Assembly: GCF_017301735.1 (NCBI RefSeq)
Contig: NZ_CP071090.1
Location: 1,984,001-2,048,000, forward strand
DNA: 64,000 bases
Origin: Pyxidicoccus parkwaysis
GTDB taxonomy: Bacteria > Myxococcota > Myxococcia > Myxococcales > Myxococcaceae
Direction of reading: 5' to 3'
In this document: piece by piece, positions 10,897-18,723 of the stretch
Numbering within the stretch: the stretch's first letter is position 1
Layout: each line of letters opens with the position of its first letter
The notes under the pieces: model-generated
The model's database searches: none
What the model saw: the letters and a program-made list of their open reading frames with translations, nothing else
What the model was told of the DNA's origin: nothing
Program-made: the position numbers and the translations under genes

Positions 10897-10929
10897 GGCG
10901 GCATCCCGTGTTCGGAATGGGATGCCGCC
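10897..10929 (+). terminator. Probable terminator after the giant surface gene
   Basis: Perfect 11-bp stem (GGCGGCATCCC / GGGATGCCGCC) with an 11-nt loop, starting 10 bp after the stop codon. There is no clean T-run after it, so it may be Rho-assisted or only an mRNA 3' stabiliser. Confidence 0.6.
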
Positions 10930-11017
10930 TGCCTGCCGTTGTAGGATTGCGTGCTTGCGTCGTCAGGGGAGTTCGGCTAGTTGTCGCCCACCGTTGGCCG
11001 CCTGCCGCTGGCGTCCT

Positions 11018-11091
<74 letters not shown>

Positions 11092-11128
11092 CTGTCCCAA
11101 GTAGTTGATGGGACTCGGGAAATTCGGC

Positions 11129-11159
11129 CCCGGGGGGAGGGTAAAACCCTCCTCCCGGG
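11129..11159 (+). terminator. Hairpin downstream of tRNA-Arg
   Basis: 13-bp stem (CCCGGGGGGAGGG / CCCTCCTCCCGGG, one G-U pair) around loop TAAAA, 38 bp after the tRNA. No T-run follows. It probably ends the tRNA transcript or stops read-through into the prophage. Confidence 0.55.
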
Positions 11160-11163
11160 ATCG

Positions 11164-11185
11164 GTTTCCACCCAGTTTCCACCCA
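11164..11185 (+). repeat. Direct repeat GTTTCCACCCA x2 in attL region
   Basis: Two adjacent copies of an 11-mer (11164-11174 and 11175-11185) lie ~75 bp from the tRNA end. This is where integrase arm-type sites would sit, but without attR or the integrase that role is only a guess. Confidence 0.4.
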
Positions 11186-11223
11186 ATCATTCCTCTGCGA
11201 AGCCCCGGCAGGCAGCCAAGCAC

Positions 11224-11484
11224 ATGGCTGCCCTGGGGCCGGTGTTGCTGGCCACCCTGCTGGTGGCCGCCGCTGATGGGCGGACTGCGCTCCTCGACCC
11301 GGTCGACTGCCGGGACATGCTCACCGCGACGGGTAGGTACCTCCCGCACTCCCTGCGCTCACGCCTCATTGCGGGGCTTGGGGGCATGGGGATGGTTCGC
11401 CTCTCTGCCGCTGACTGCCGGTCCGCCCTCTTGGGGACCGCGCGGCTGCGCCGGGCACTGCGCCGCCCGGGAGGTGCCCTGTGA
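11224..11484 (+). CDS. Small phage protein, unknown
   Basis: 86 residues, first gene of the left early operon. An Ala/Leu-rich N-terminus (MAALGPVLLATLLVAAADG) could be a weak signal or membrane segment. The rest is Arg/Leu-rich with three cysteines. No family is recognised. Its TGA overlaps the GTG of the next gene (GTGA), which argues that it is translated. Confidence 0.55.
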   Translation: MAALGPVLLATLLVAAADGRTALLDPVDCRDMLTATGRYLPHSLRSRLIAGLGGMGMVRLSAADCRSALLGTARLRRALRRPGGAL

Positions 11485-11705
11485 GCTGCCGGGGCAACTT
11501 CTCCAGCATTAGCGAGCGAGGCCCTCTCGGGCACGTGTGCACGCTGCGCGCATCGGGTCTGGAGGTGGAGTCGCACGCGCCCACCCGGCAGGAGGCGGAG
11601 GAGGACGCGGCGCTGGCGCTCACTCAGGAGATGCTTCGTCGCGAGCGCGCCGCGCGCTATCCGCGCAGCGTGGGCCGTGCCTCCGTTCGGAGGCGCGCGC
11701 GATGA
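11481..11705 (+). CDS. Small phage protein, unknown
   Basis: 74 residues from a GTG overlapping the previous stop; its own stop overlaps the next ATG (ATGA). Starts MSCRGNFSSISERGPLGHVC, followed by a charged helical second half (ARQEAEEDAALALTQEMLRR type) and a basic tail. No family is recognised. Support comes from the coupled start-stop overlaps and codon usage. Confidence 0.6.
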   Translation: MSCRGNFSSISERGPLGHVCTLRASGLEVESHAPTRQEAEEDAALALTQEMLRRERAARYPRSVGRASVRRRAR

Positions 11706-12316
11706 GAAGCATCCAGCGCCCGCTCACCGCTGCCGAACAGCAGCTCGTCCCCCAGGCTCAGAGCCTCGTGCGGTGGGTCGTCACCAGCTTCGTCCGTCGC
11801 AACCCAGCCGCACGCGGCTTCAAGGACGACCTCACCAGCTATGGCTGGCTGGGCACCATCTACGCCGCTCAGCACTGGCGCCCGGACGGTGGCGCGTCCT
11901 TCAAGACGTTCGCGAGCCGACCCGTGCAGCGCTACGTGGCCAGGGGTTGGTTGGCCCTCGTCGGCGTCGCTCGCGACGAGGACGGCGCCTACGTCGCGCG
12001 TCAGGAGGTGCCGCTCGACGACGTGCTCAACGTCTCCGTCCCGCCTACGCAGGAGCGGGTGGCGGAAGCGCACCGGCTGTGTGCCTCCATCGGCGAGCGG
12101 TTGTGCACGCACATGCGGCCCGGCACGCAGCAGTCCACGCGCGAGCGGGCCGTGCGTGTCTACCTGCTGCACCTTGAAGGCGAGACCCTGGAGCGCATTG
12201 GCCAGGAGGTAGGAGGCACCCGCCAGCGCGCTCACCAGTTGCTCTCCCAGGCCGAGGAGGCGGCGCTCCGGTTGCGCGCAGCCCTGAAGCCCGCCTGGGA
12301 AAGGAGCGCGTCATGA
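11702..12316 (+). CDS. Phage sigma-70-like RNA polymerase sigma factor
   Basis: 204 residues. Residues ~40-80 (DDLTSYGWLGTIYAAQHWRP, then FKTFASRPVQRYV) match sigma region 2, including the core-binding and -10-recognition helices. Residues ~155-190 (GETLERIGQEVGGTRQRAHQ) form a region-4 helix-turn-helix that would read the -35 element. The size fits a compact group 4 or phage-type sigma. It would redirect host polymerase to phage promoters. It lies third in a coupled early operon, overlapping both neighbours by 4 bp. A second, more divergent sigma-like gene is at 20209-21132. Confidence 0.75.
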   Translation: MRSIQRPLTAAEQQLVPQAQSLVRWVVTSFVRRNPAARGFKDDLTSYGWLGTIYAAQHWRPDGGASFKTFASRPVQRYVARGWLALVGVARDEDGAYVARQEVPLDDVLNVSVPPTQERVAEAHRLCASIGERLCTHMRPGTQQSTRERAVRVYLLHLEGETLERIGQEVGGTRQRAHQLLSQAEEAALRLRAALKPAWERSAS

Positions 12317-12624
12317 GCTGCCCCGAGCCTCGGCAGCGGAAGACGACGCTGCCTCCCACCGACAGGCAGCTCCAGGTGCTGCGGCTCATCGAGCGGCACC
12401 GCGCCACTCGTGGCTGCGCGCCCACCGCGCGCGAGCTGCTCGACCAGCTCGGGCTCAGCCCCAACAGCCTCCAGGCCGTGCAGGAGTTCTACCAGGGGCT
12501 GGAGGCACGAGGCCTGCTGGAGCGCGAGCGGGGCAAGGCTCGCACCGCGCGGGCCACGGCGGAGGGCCTGCGGTGGCTGGGTGTCACCGCGCCGCCCACG
12601 CCCTCGGAAGGAGGCTCGCCGTGA
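12313..12624 (+). CDS. LexA-like winged-helix DNA-binding protein without peptidase domain
   Basis: 103 residues. Residues ~15-75 match the LexA DNA-binding fold: TDRQLQVLRLIERHRATRGC, then APTARELLDQLGLSP with the recognition helix. Nothing corresponds to the self-cleaving Ser/Lys peptidase half, so it cannot be an SOS-cleavable repressor by itself. It is a candidate regulator of lysogeny or of its own operon. The ATG overlaps the sigma gene's TGA. Confidence 0.65.
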   Translation: MSCPEPRQRKTTLPPTDRQLQVLRLIERHRATRGCAPTARELLDQLGLSPNSLQAVQEFYQGLEARGLLERERGKARTARATAEGLRWLGVTAPPTPSEGGSP

Positions 12625-12941
12625 GCTTCTCCTTGCTCACCACGCCCACCATGCGCCGGACGGCCGTGGCCCACCTCGTGAGCACCACGCCGTTGGCGGA
12701 GGTGGGCTTGCTGCGGGTGCGTCTGCGCCGCGAGGCCGAGCTGATGGAGCCCGGCGGCTGTGCCGTGTGCTGGGCGCCTCGTACCAAGGGCCAGCAGACG
12801 AAGGAGGTGCGCGGGCTGCCCGTAGAGACGTGCGAGGACCCGCGCTGCGTGGACCTGGTGCAGGCGCTTCGCGACCGCGAGGCGGAGCTGCACCAGCACG
12901 CGAAGGCCGGGCTGCTCGCTGCGGAGGTGCCTCTGCCGTGA
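12621..12941 (+). CDS. Small zinc-binding phage protein
   Basis: 106 residues from a GTG overlapping the previous stop. A CAVC and a CEDPRC pair (C-x2-C ... C-x4-C) about 25 residues apart suggest one zinc site. A charged helix follows. The family is not recognised. It is part of the coupled early operon. Confidence 0.6.
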   Translation: MSFSLLTTPTMRRTAVAHLVSTTPLAEVGLLRVRLRREAELMEPGGCAVCWAPRTKGQQTKEVRGLPVETCEDPRCVDLVQALRDREAELHQHAKAGLLAAEVPLP

Positions 12942-13096
12942 AGCTCCTCCGATTCTTTCAAGCCCTGCTCGTCCTACTGCCGTTGGCCACCGCCGCGCAC
13001 CTCTGCGGCGTGCCGTATGCGGACGCCGTCACCGCCGTGCTGTGGGCGGCCCTCGCCGCCGTGTCCCTCGTCTGCCTCTGGAGACTTCCTCGATGA
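12938..13096 (+). CDS. Small membrane protein
   Basis: 52 residues, with two hydrophobic helices at ~5-24 and ~28-48 and Arg at both ends. The GTG start overlaps the previous TGA and its TGA overlaps the next ATG. It is hydrophobic enough to be inserted in the inner membrane. Function unknown; early-operon position argues against a lysis role. Confidence 0.55.
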   Translation: MKLLRFFQALLVLLPLATAAHLCGVPYADAVTAVLWAALAAVSLVCLWRLPR

Positions 13097-15093
13097 GCTG
13101 CACCACGACGCACTCCTTCGATATCGGCTACCCATTCTGCGGGAGCGGCATCGGCGCATCGGGCTCGGATGCTGCTGTCGCGCAGGTGCTCGGGGCGTCC
13201 GCCACCTTCCGCAACGTGGGCGGCATCGACTTCGACGCCGAGGCCTGCCGCGATTTTGAGATGCTCACTGGGGCCCGCGCCCTCTGCGCCGACGTGACGA
13301 GGCTCACCCCGGAGGAGCTGCGCGCCTTCTGGGGGCCGCTTCCGCCACACGTGATGAAGGGCAGCGCCCCGTGCAAGGCGGGCTCTGGCTTGCTGCCGCT
13401 GGAGGTGGCGAACACGCCTGAGTACCAGGCGATGAACGAGCTGATGGTGGTGTTCACCCGCACGTTCTTTGCGGCGTATCCGGACCCGGAGACGTGGCCG
13501 GCGCTGTCCATCTGGGAGAACGTGCCGAGCCTGCTGTCCGCGACGCGGGCGGCGCCGGCCGTCCAGCGCATGGTGGAGGAATGGACGTCCCGCGGCTACC
13601 TCTGCGACGTCCGCGTGCACGACCTGGGGCGCGAGGGAGGCCTCGCGCAGCGGCGTCGGCGACTGGCCATCATCTTCCGCAACCCGAAGCGCTGCCCGGT
13701 GCCGGTCGAGCTGCCGCCGGAGAAGCCACTGCACACCGTGGGAGAGGTGCTGGGCCCGCTGCCGTGGCCGGATGACCCGCGGGCCGGGCCCATGCACCGC
13801 TCGCCGCGCCTCTCGTGGGCGAACCTAGTGCGCCTCGCTCTCATCGGCATCGACTGGCAGGACGGACGGGTGCCGAAGTGGGACTGGCGCGATTTGCCCC
13901 CACGCGGGCAGGTGGTGCCGTGGCTGCGTGAGCGCGGGCTGTGGCCTGTCGAGCTGGGCGCCGACGCCGTCGCCGAGTTGGAGGCGCTGCTCGCCGGGGC
14001 GCCCAGCCAGAAGCGCAACCAGGTGCACCGACGACAGCCCGTTCAGCCCTGGGCGGATGCCTCTCCCACGGTGACGGGGCCGGGCGGGGCTGGCCTGTGC
14101 GGCGTGCAGGACCTGCGCGTCCAGGACATCGCTATGAAGTCCGAGCGCCAGGGCAAGGGCGTGGCGAAGCGCAACGGGCTGATGGGCATCAACCGATGGA
14201 GCAGGGAAGCCGCTACGGTCATCGCCTCGGCCGCCGTCACGAGGGCCCAAGGAAACGCGAGTGTCGCTGATGCGCGTCTCCTCGATGCGCTCGGCGACAA
14301 GCGGCAGGGCCGGCCGGGCTTCATGCAGGTGGGCCTGTGGGACGGCACGAGCGCCACCGTCACTGCGCGCACCGAGGCGACCGCCGGGCAGTCCATGGGC
14401 GCCGTGGCAGACTCGCGCGTCCTGGAGTCCCTTGCCGAAGGCAGGACGGGCGACAACGCCGCGCGGTGGAAGGGCCGTCCCGGGTACCGGCAGGTCGTGC
14501 CCACCCGCGAGGCCATGCCCACCATCTCCGCGCGCACGTCCGCGACCAGCGGCCAGGGCCCCGGCGCGGTCCAGGACGGGCGCCCGCTGGAGCAACTCGG
14601 CCTCGGGTGCGAGTGCCGCAACGGCTTCTACGGCGTGCTGGCCTGGGGCCGGACGTCGGGCACGGTGACGGGCAGTCTCCAGGTGGACTGCGGCACCGCT
14701 GCGGTGGCGGACCCGCGTGAGCTGGTGGCTCGGCCCGTCATTTCGCTCGAGCTGGCGCTGTATCTGCTGGCCCAGGGGTGGGAGGTGCCGAAGGGCGCGC
14801 TCGCCCCGGCTATCCTCGCCCCGGACGGCACGTGGCACCGGCCGCTCACCACGCTAGAACTCGCCGTTCTCCAGTCCCTCCGGCCCACGCTGAACGGCGA
14901 GCCGCTCGTGCTCGCCGGGAAGTCGGACCGCCGGTGGCGCGAGCACATCGGCAACGGCATCCCCCGCGACGCCGCAGAGGCGTGGGGCCGTCAACTCCTG
15001 GAGTCCCTGCTTCGCTCGGCGCTGGGCGAGGGCTGGCGGCTCTGCGGAGGCGGGCAGTGGGTGGCCCCGGAGTTGGAGGGCTACGCGGCATGA
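13093..15093 (+). CDS. Phage DNA C5-cytosine methyltransferase with repeats in its target-recognition region
   Basis: 666 residues. Motif I is at ~13-24 (YPFCGSGIGASG), motif IV with catalytic Cys at 93-94 (SAPCKAGSG, PC followed by Lys instead of Gln), motif VI ENVP at 142-145, motif VIII QRRRRLAIIF at 186-195, and motif X HIGNGIPRDAAE at ~618. A normal C5 enzyme is 330-450 residues. Here ~300 residues between motifs VIII and X carry at least four degenerate repeats of a TVTxxxxxxxG...VADxRxL unit, which is where the target-recognition domain sits. Likely role: protecting phage DNA from host restriction. It is part of the coupled early operon. Confidence 0.85.
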   Translation: MSCTTTHSFDIGYPFCGSGIGASGSDAAVAQVLGASATFRNVGGIDFDAEACRDFEMLTGARALCADVTRLTPEELRAFWGPLPPHVMKGSAPCKAGSGLLPLEVANTPEYQAMNELMVVFTRTFFAAYPDPETWPALSIWENVPSLLSATRAAPAVQRMVEEWTSRGYLCDVRVHDLGREGGLAQRRRRLAIIFRNPKRCPVPVELPPEKPLHTVGEVLGPLPWPDDPRAGPMHRSPRLSWANLVRLALIGIDWQDGRVPKWDWRDLPPRGQVVPWLRERGLWPVELGADAVAELEALLAGAPSQKRNQVHRRQPVQPWADASPTVTGPGGAGLCGVQDLRVQDIAMKSERQGKGVAKRNGLMGINRWSREAATVIASAAVTRAQGNASVADARLLDALGDKRQGRPGFMQVGLWDGTSATVTARTEATAGQSMGAVADSRVLESLAEGRTGDNAARWKGRPGYRQVVPTREAMPTISARTSATSGQGPGAVQDGRPLEQLGLGCECRNGFYGVLAWGRTSGTVTGSLQVDCGTAAVADPRELVARPVISLELALYLLAQGWEVPKGALAPAILAPDGTWHRPLTTLELAVLQSLRPTLNGEPLVLAGKSDRRWREHIGNGIPRDAAEAWGRQLLESLLRSALGEGWRLCGGGQWVAPELEGYAA

Positions 15094-15752
15094 ACGCGTG
15101 CGCCACCAATCCGGGCAGGGCGCTCCTCCTCGCCGTCACCGTGCCGCCCGAGTGGGCGTGGGCCGTGGCGGTGCGCAACACCGTCGTGCTCAACGTGCCT
15201 GTGGCCCCGTCCGACGCGGCGTTGGGCGGCTACGTGGCCGTCTGCGCCGGAGCGGAGCATGAGCCCGCTCTCGCGCCGTGGCTGGCCACCTGGTGCGCGG
15301 TGGAGGTGCCCCCTACCGCCGAACTGCGAGCGTGCGCCGTGGTGGCAGTGGGACAGCTGGAGGTGGTGTCCCAGTACCCAGACTGCCCGCAGTCGCCCTG
15401 GTACGCAGGCCCGGTGGGGCTGTGGCTGGGAGACGTGGTTCCGCTGCCGGAGGCAGTGCCCTGCGAGCCGGACTCGGTGTCCACGTATTGGACTCTGCCC
15501 GAGGACGTCCGCAGTGCAGTGCGCGCGGCCTACTCCGCGGTGAAGCAGGCGGACGCGGCCCGCCGGAAGTTGTACGAGGAGCGCGCGGCAGCCGCCCTCA
15601 ACGCGCCGACGCTTCCCGGCCTCCGCGAGCGGGTGCTGAAGCTCTGCACGTGTCGCCGGGCGATGACGCCGTGCCCGGTGTGCAGGGCCCTCCGGTGTCC
15701 CAACCCGGCATGTCCTCCGCATACGTGCGCGCAGGAGGGTCGCCAGCCGTGA
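15090..15752 (+). CDS. ASCH/PUA-like phage protein with Cys-rich tail
   Basis: 220 residues. The N-terminal ~150 look like a phage ASCH-type domain: PPEWAWAVAVRN opening, a VAVGQLEVV strand, SPWYAGPVGLWLGDVVPLPE and then TYWTLPEDV. ASCH domains are RNA- or modified-nucleobase-binding beta-barrels. The tail has nine Cys in C-x-C, C-x2-C and C-x4-C spacing, likely zinc. A related protein is at 58627-59745. The ATG overlaps the methyltransferase stop. Assignment is by pattern only. Confidence 0.5.
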   Translation: MNACATNPGRALLLAVTVPPEWAWAVAVRNTVVLNVPVAPSDAALGGYVAVCAGAEHEPALAPWLATWCAVEVPPTAELRACAVVAVGQLEVVSQYPDCPQSPWYAGPVGLWLGDVVPLPEAVPCEPDSVSTYWTLPEDVRSAVRAAYSAVKQADAARRKLYEERAAAALNAPTLPGLRERVLKLCTCRRAMTPCPVCRALRCPNPACPPHTCAQEGRQP

Positions 15753-15988
15753 GCTGCCCCGAGGACAAGCTGCACGAGCGGAGCACCACGGGCCTCGCCA
15801 CGTGCGAGCTGCACCACCTGACGTGCCAGTTCGGCTTCCGCGTGCTGGACGGCACCGCCACCCGGCCACTGCGCGTGGAGGTCTCCATTCCTGGGTACCG
15901 GGCAACATGGCGCCGCATCCCTGGGGGCTTCTACGAGCGCGAGCCCGACACCACCACCGAGTTCGACACCCGAGAGGTTGCACCATGA
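15749..15988 (+). CDS. Small phage protein, unknown
   Basis: 79 residues from a GTG overlapping the previous stop; its TGA overlaps the next ATG. Starts MSCPEDKLHERSTTGLATCE, with mixed beta and charged composition and three cysteines in the first third. No family is recognised. Confidence 0.55.
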   Translation: MSCPEDKLHERSTTGLATCELHHLTCQFGFRVLDGTATRPLRVEVSIPGYRATWRRIPGGFYEREPDTTTEFDTREVAP

Positions 15989-17328
15989 CATCGTGCGCGC
16001 GCCGCGAGGACGCGGCACCCACTGCGGCTCCTGACGAACTGCCACCCGGGTACGTGCGCCTGCGCTCCGGCCAGGTGGTGCCCGAGGCGCTGGCCGCCCA
16101 CGTGCTACCCGCGCCCCAGGGCGTCGAGGCCTCGCTACGACTGCGCCAGGAGCGCGCCGGTCTGGCCACGACTGCCCCGGCCTGTACCTGTTCCCGAGAT
16201 GAGCTGGAGGGGCTGCTCGCGGCCCTTGCCGAGGAGCGTGAAGCGTGCATCGCCGCGGAGCGCGCCCAGGCCTACGCAGAGGGACGCGCCGCCGGGCTTC
16301 GTGATGCCCTCGCAGAAGCCCTTGCGGCACGAGGCACCGGGGCCGCCCCCACCGTGCATGTCCCCGTCGAGGTCGCTCCCGCGCCGTCCGCCAAGCCCGT
16401 CACGGAGAACGAGCGTGACGCGTCACACGGGAGCGTGACGGCGAGCGTGATGCAGCGTGACGCCGTCACGCTTCCCGTCACGCTGGAGGGGGGAAGGGGG
16501 GAGGAATCAGCAGCAGCAAGAAAGCGTCGTCTGGCTGCTCTGAGAGCGAAGAAGTACCGAGAGAACCAGAAGAATTCTGCTGCTGATGACGCGCGTGAGG
16601 GCGTGACGTTGCGCGAAGCCGTCACGCATCACGCGTCACGCGTCACGCTGCCGGAGCGTGACGCGGGCGAGCGTGACGCCGCCCCGGCAGCGTTGTCTGT
16701 CCACGCGCCTATGTCCCCCGTTGTCCGCTCCGCCCGGCCAGCATGGATGGAGGAGGCGCCCCTGGGGCCGGAGAAGCTCTTCTTCGCGTGGTGCCAGAAG
16801 GAGCGCCGCCGCGTCTTCCCGCAGGCGCTGCCCGAGCAGCCTCCGGCGGGCTGGGGCACCTGGTACATCGAGGCACTTGCCGCGGTGGGGGGGGATGAGG
16901 AGCGGCTCCGCGCGGCGTGGCGGGCGTACCTGGGCGAGGACTGGGCGCGCTCGCGTCGGCCGGTGTGCCCCGCACGGGCCTTCTGCGCCCCCGAGGTCTG
17001 GCGCCGGCACGTGCCCGGCCAGGACGTCCCGGCCGAGGGGGCCCTGCCGTCCACTCCCTCCAGCCCCGCCGCGGCGCGCCGCCGCGCCGCGCTGGAAGTG
17101 GGCAGGGGCGAAGAGCCGCCGCGCGTTGCGTGCGCCGCCGGCTGCGGGCGCACGAGCTGCACGCAGGTGTGGGGGCAGCCAGTTTGTCCGGCCTGCTACG
17201 GCCGGCTGGAGGATGAGTTGAAGCCGCCGCACTGGAGAGGGGAGACAGTCACCGCGTGGATTCTGGCCCAGCAGGCCCGGCATGCCGGCGCGGAGCCCGC
17301 CGAGCAGCTTCCCGGGGGGGCCGCGTGA
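15985..17328 (+). CDS. Possible phage replication protein (origin-containing gene)
   Basis: 447 residues. Residues ~70-115 are helical/coiled coil. Residues ~170-195 are a very basic helix (ARKRRLAALRAKKYRENQ). Residues ~255-350 are a globular Trp-rich domain (LFFAWCQKERRRVFPQALPE...WGTWYIEAL). A zinc-ribbon lies near 385-405 (CAAGCGRTSC...CPAC). No single family is recognised. The middle of the gene carries the GCGTGACG array annotated separately, an arrangement known from lambda O. Position at the end of the early operon, before zinc-ribbon genes and rusA, fits replication. An alternative is a DNA-binding regulator. Confidence 0.45.
   Translation: MTSCARREDAAPTAAPDELPPGYVRLRSGQVVPEALAAHVLPAPQGVEASLRLRQERAGLATTAPACTCSRDELEGLLAALAEEREACIAAERAQAYAEGRAAGLRDALAEALAARGTGAAPTVHVPVEVAPAPSAKPVTENERDASHGSVTASVMQRDAVTLPVTLEGGRGEESAAARKRRLAALRAKKYRENQKNSAADDAREGVTLREAVTHHASRVTLPERDAGERDAAPAALSVHAPMSPVVRSARPAWMEEAPLGPEKLFFAWCQKERRRVFPQALPEQPPAGWGTWYIEALAAVGGDEERLRAAWRAYLGEDWARSRRPVCPARAFCAPEVWRRHVPGQDVPAEGALPSTPSSPAAARRRAALEVGRGEEPPRVACAAGCGRTSCTQVWGQPVCPACYGRLEDELKPPHWRGETVTAWILAQQARHAGAEPAEQLPGGAA
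16398..16679. repeat. Iteron-like array of GCGTGACG / CGTCACGC, candidate phage origin
   Basis: At least twelve copies of CGTGACG or its complement in 282 bp, in both orientations. Left cluster 16398-16483 includes the palindromes GTGACGCGTCAC and GTGACGCCGTCAC. Right cluster 16601-16679 includes three close copies in CACGCATCACGCGTCACGCG. Between them, 16500-16590 is clearly richer in A/T (AGGAATCAGCAGCAGCAAGA; AACCAGAAGAATTCTGC). This is the layout of an iteron origin with an unwinding element inside a coding gene. The copies do not keep the reading frame, so they are not a protein repeat. Confidence 0.6.
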
Positions 17329-17777
17329 CGTCGTTTGCCACCCGGACCTGCGCGGACGAGCGCTGCGCCAAGCCGCTGCCGGCGGGCCACGCGTTCGAGT
17401 ACTGCGGCGAGAGGTGCCGGCGGCGCGTCGCGAAGCGCGTGTCGTTCCGCGTGCACACAGAAGTGCGTCGCGAGAATGGGCACCCGGAATTCATCCGCCG
17501 CCTTGGCGCGGCCGTGCCCGAGTGGCAGTGCGTGTACTGCTGCGGCGAGCTCACCGGCCGGCAGCGCTTCACCTGTGCGGACCCGAAGTGTCGGGCCTCA
17601 TACGCGGCGGACTGGCGTCGAGAGCGGGAGGTACTTGGCGTCGAGGCTCAGCCCGAGGACGCGCGTGCCATGGCGAGGGCGGAGGATCTAGCCCAGGAGC
17701 TGCGCGTCAGCAGAGAGCGCTTGGCCGTCCAGCTCGACGCCTTCTGGGGGGCGTCCTCGAGTTCTGCGCCAGCGTAG
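17325..17777 (+). CDS. Zinc-ribbon phage protein
   Basis: 150 residues from a GTG overlapping the previous stop. There are two cysteine clusters: C-x4-C...C-x3-C at ~9-33 and C-x2-C...C-x4-C at ~69-90. A charged helix at ~100-140 follows. It looks like a nucleic-acid-binding small phage protein; exact function unknown. Last clear member of the coupled operon. Confidence 0.6.
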   Translation: MTSFATRTCADERCAKPLPAGHAFEYCGERCRRRVAKRVSFRVHTEVRRENGHPEFIRRLGAAVPEWQCVYCCGELTGRQRFTCADPKCRASYAADWRREREVLGVEAQPEDARAMARAEDLAQELRVSRERLAVQLDAFWGASSSSAPA

Positions 17778-17793
17778 GTGGGGGAGGTGCGCG

Positions 17794-17889
17794 GTGAACT
17801 GCCGACGACAACCAAACACCTGCCCCGGACTGTTGGCCTACGTGCTCCGAGGAGTGGCACGCGGCGATTGGAGCACGACATGCACCTGA
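17794..17889 (+). CDS. Possible 31-residue Cys protein
   Basis: GTG start 8 bp after a good GGGGAGG ribosome site; the frame closes at 17889. Starts MNCRRQPNTCPGLLAYVLRG. It could continue the early operon, but the length makes this uncertain. Confidence 0.3.
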   Translation: MNCRRQPNTCPGLLAYVLRGVARGDWSTTCT

Positions 17890-17930
17890 CCAATCAAAAT
17901 GCACCGCGTGCCACCGACTCGTAGGCCCAC

Positions 17931-18068
17931 CTACTTGCGAACGAAACCGAGAATCGCCGAGCAGGTGGGGCAATACAGCGCAAAAACCTCGCCCGCTACA
18001 GTCATGTAGGTCCAGGCAAGAGGGCTGGGGACGTTGCTATTGCACTTCGGGCATGTAGGGACCGCCAT
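17931..18068 (-). CDS. Small zinc-ribbon protein
   Basis: 45 residues, MAVPTCPKCNSNVPSPLAWT then YMTVAGEVFALYCPTCSAIL. It is a single zinc ribbon (CPKC ... CPTC). Chosen start ATG 18068 has AAGGAGAGG upstream; longer starts lack one. Small standalone zinc ribbons are common phage nucleic-acid or inhibitor proteins. It runs opposite to the early operon. Confidence 0.65.
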   Translation of the reverse strand: MAVPTCPKCNSNVPSPLAWTYMTVAGEVFALYCPTCSAILGFVRK

Positions 18069-18108
18069 GAGCCTCTCCTTCGTGACAGGGGAACAAACTT
18101 CGGAGACG

Positions 18109-18136
18109 CACGCCCGGCTGCGTGCAGCCGGGCGTG
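18109..18136 (-). terminator. Strong hairpin between two minus-strand small genes
   Basis: Perfect 13-bp arms CACGCCCGGCTGC / GCAGCCGGGCGTG with a 2-nt centre. It lies 53 bp beyond the stop of the 18189-18518 gene and upstream of the zinc-ribbon gene. Acts as a terminator or processing hairpin; no T-run. Confidence 0.5.
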
Positions 18137-18188
18137 CCATTCGGGCGGCGCCTCGGCTACGGGGCGCCTATCAACTCGCGAACGGCGC

Positions 18189-18518
18189 TCAGACCTTGGG
18201 CAGCTTGTTGAGGTTGTCGATGAGCGTGCCGTCGCTGTGGCTGCGCAGCGTCACTTCGACCAACGCCCCGTGGAGCCATGCCTTGTTGAGCGGCGACCAC
18301 GTGGCAGTCGTGAACGAGTTGCCGTTGAGGATGGCCGCTGCGACCTGCGGCATGCTCCACAGCGACGGTGCGGCCGCCTTGTTTTCCACGATGGCGCGCA
18401 CCTCGTAGTACTCGATGCGCGTCCCTGCCATGTTGTTGCGAGTGCCAGTGATCAGGTAGTCCATAAAAAACGCTGTGCCCCTCTCTAGAGGGGATACTTC
18501 GGTTGTCAGGATGGCCAT
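18189..18518 (-). CDS. Phage protein, unknown
   Basis: 109 residues from ATG 18518 with GCGAGG just upstream. Longer in-frame starts extend through an A/T-rich control region and are less likely. The protein is mixed alpha/beta (IEYYEVRAIVENKAAAPSLW; ALVEVTLRSHSDG). No family is recognised. It is followed by the 18109-18136 hairpin. Confidence 0.55.
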   Translation of the reverse strand: MAILTTEVSPLERGTAFFMDYLITGTRNNMAGTRIEYYEVRAIVENKAAAPSLWSMPQVAAAILNGNSFTTATWSPLNKAWLHGALVEVTLRSHSDGTLIDNLNKLPKV

Positions 18519-18522
18519 GGAC

Positions 18523-18545
18523 CTCGCAGATTTCGCGAGTTTTTT
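18523..18545 (+). terminator. Intrinsic terminator, plus strand
   Basis: Stem CTCGC/GCGAG, loop AGATTTC, then six T. It sits directly upstream (on the opposite strand) of the 18518 start. It implies a plus-strand transcript entering from the left although annotated genes here are minus. Confidence 0.6.
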
Positions 18546-18723
18546 GCGTCCGTGGCAGCTCTTTTCAACGGTGCGGCATGAAATGCCTACACATAACCAC
18601 ACCCTGACGACACAGCGCTTGACGAACAGAGGATAGCTGATATCTATCCTGGCGGTCAGACCACCACGACCAACCGCGAAGTTCTGTCGAGCGCTGCTTG
18701 TCAGGTTTTGCGGGAATTCTGGG

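Noticed and set aside
16398..16679. CRISPR array
   Set aside because: The repeats are 7-9 bp, irregularly spaced and in both orientations; there are no spacers of constant length and no cas genes.
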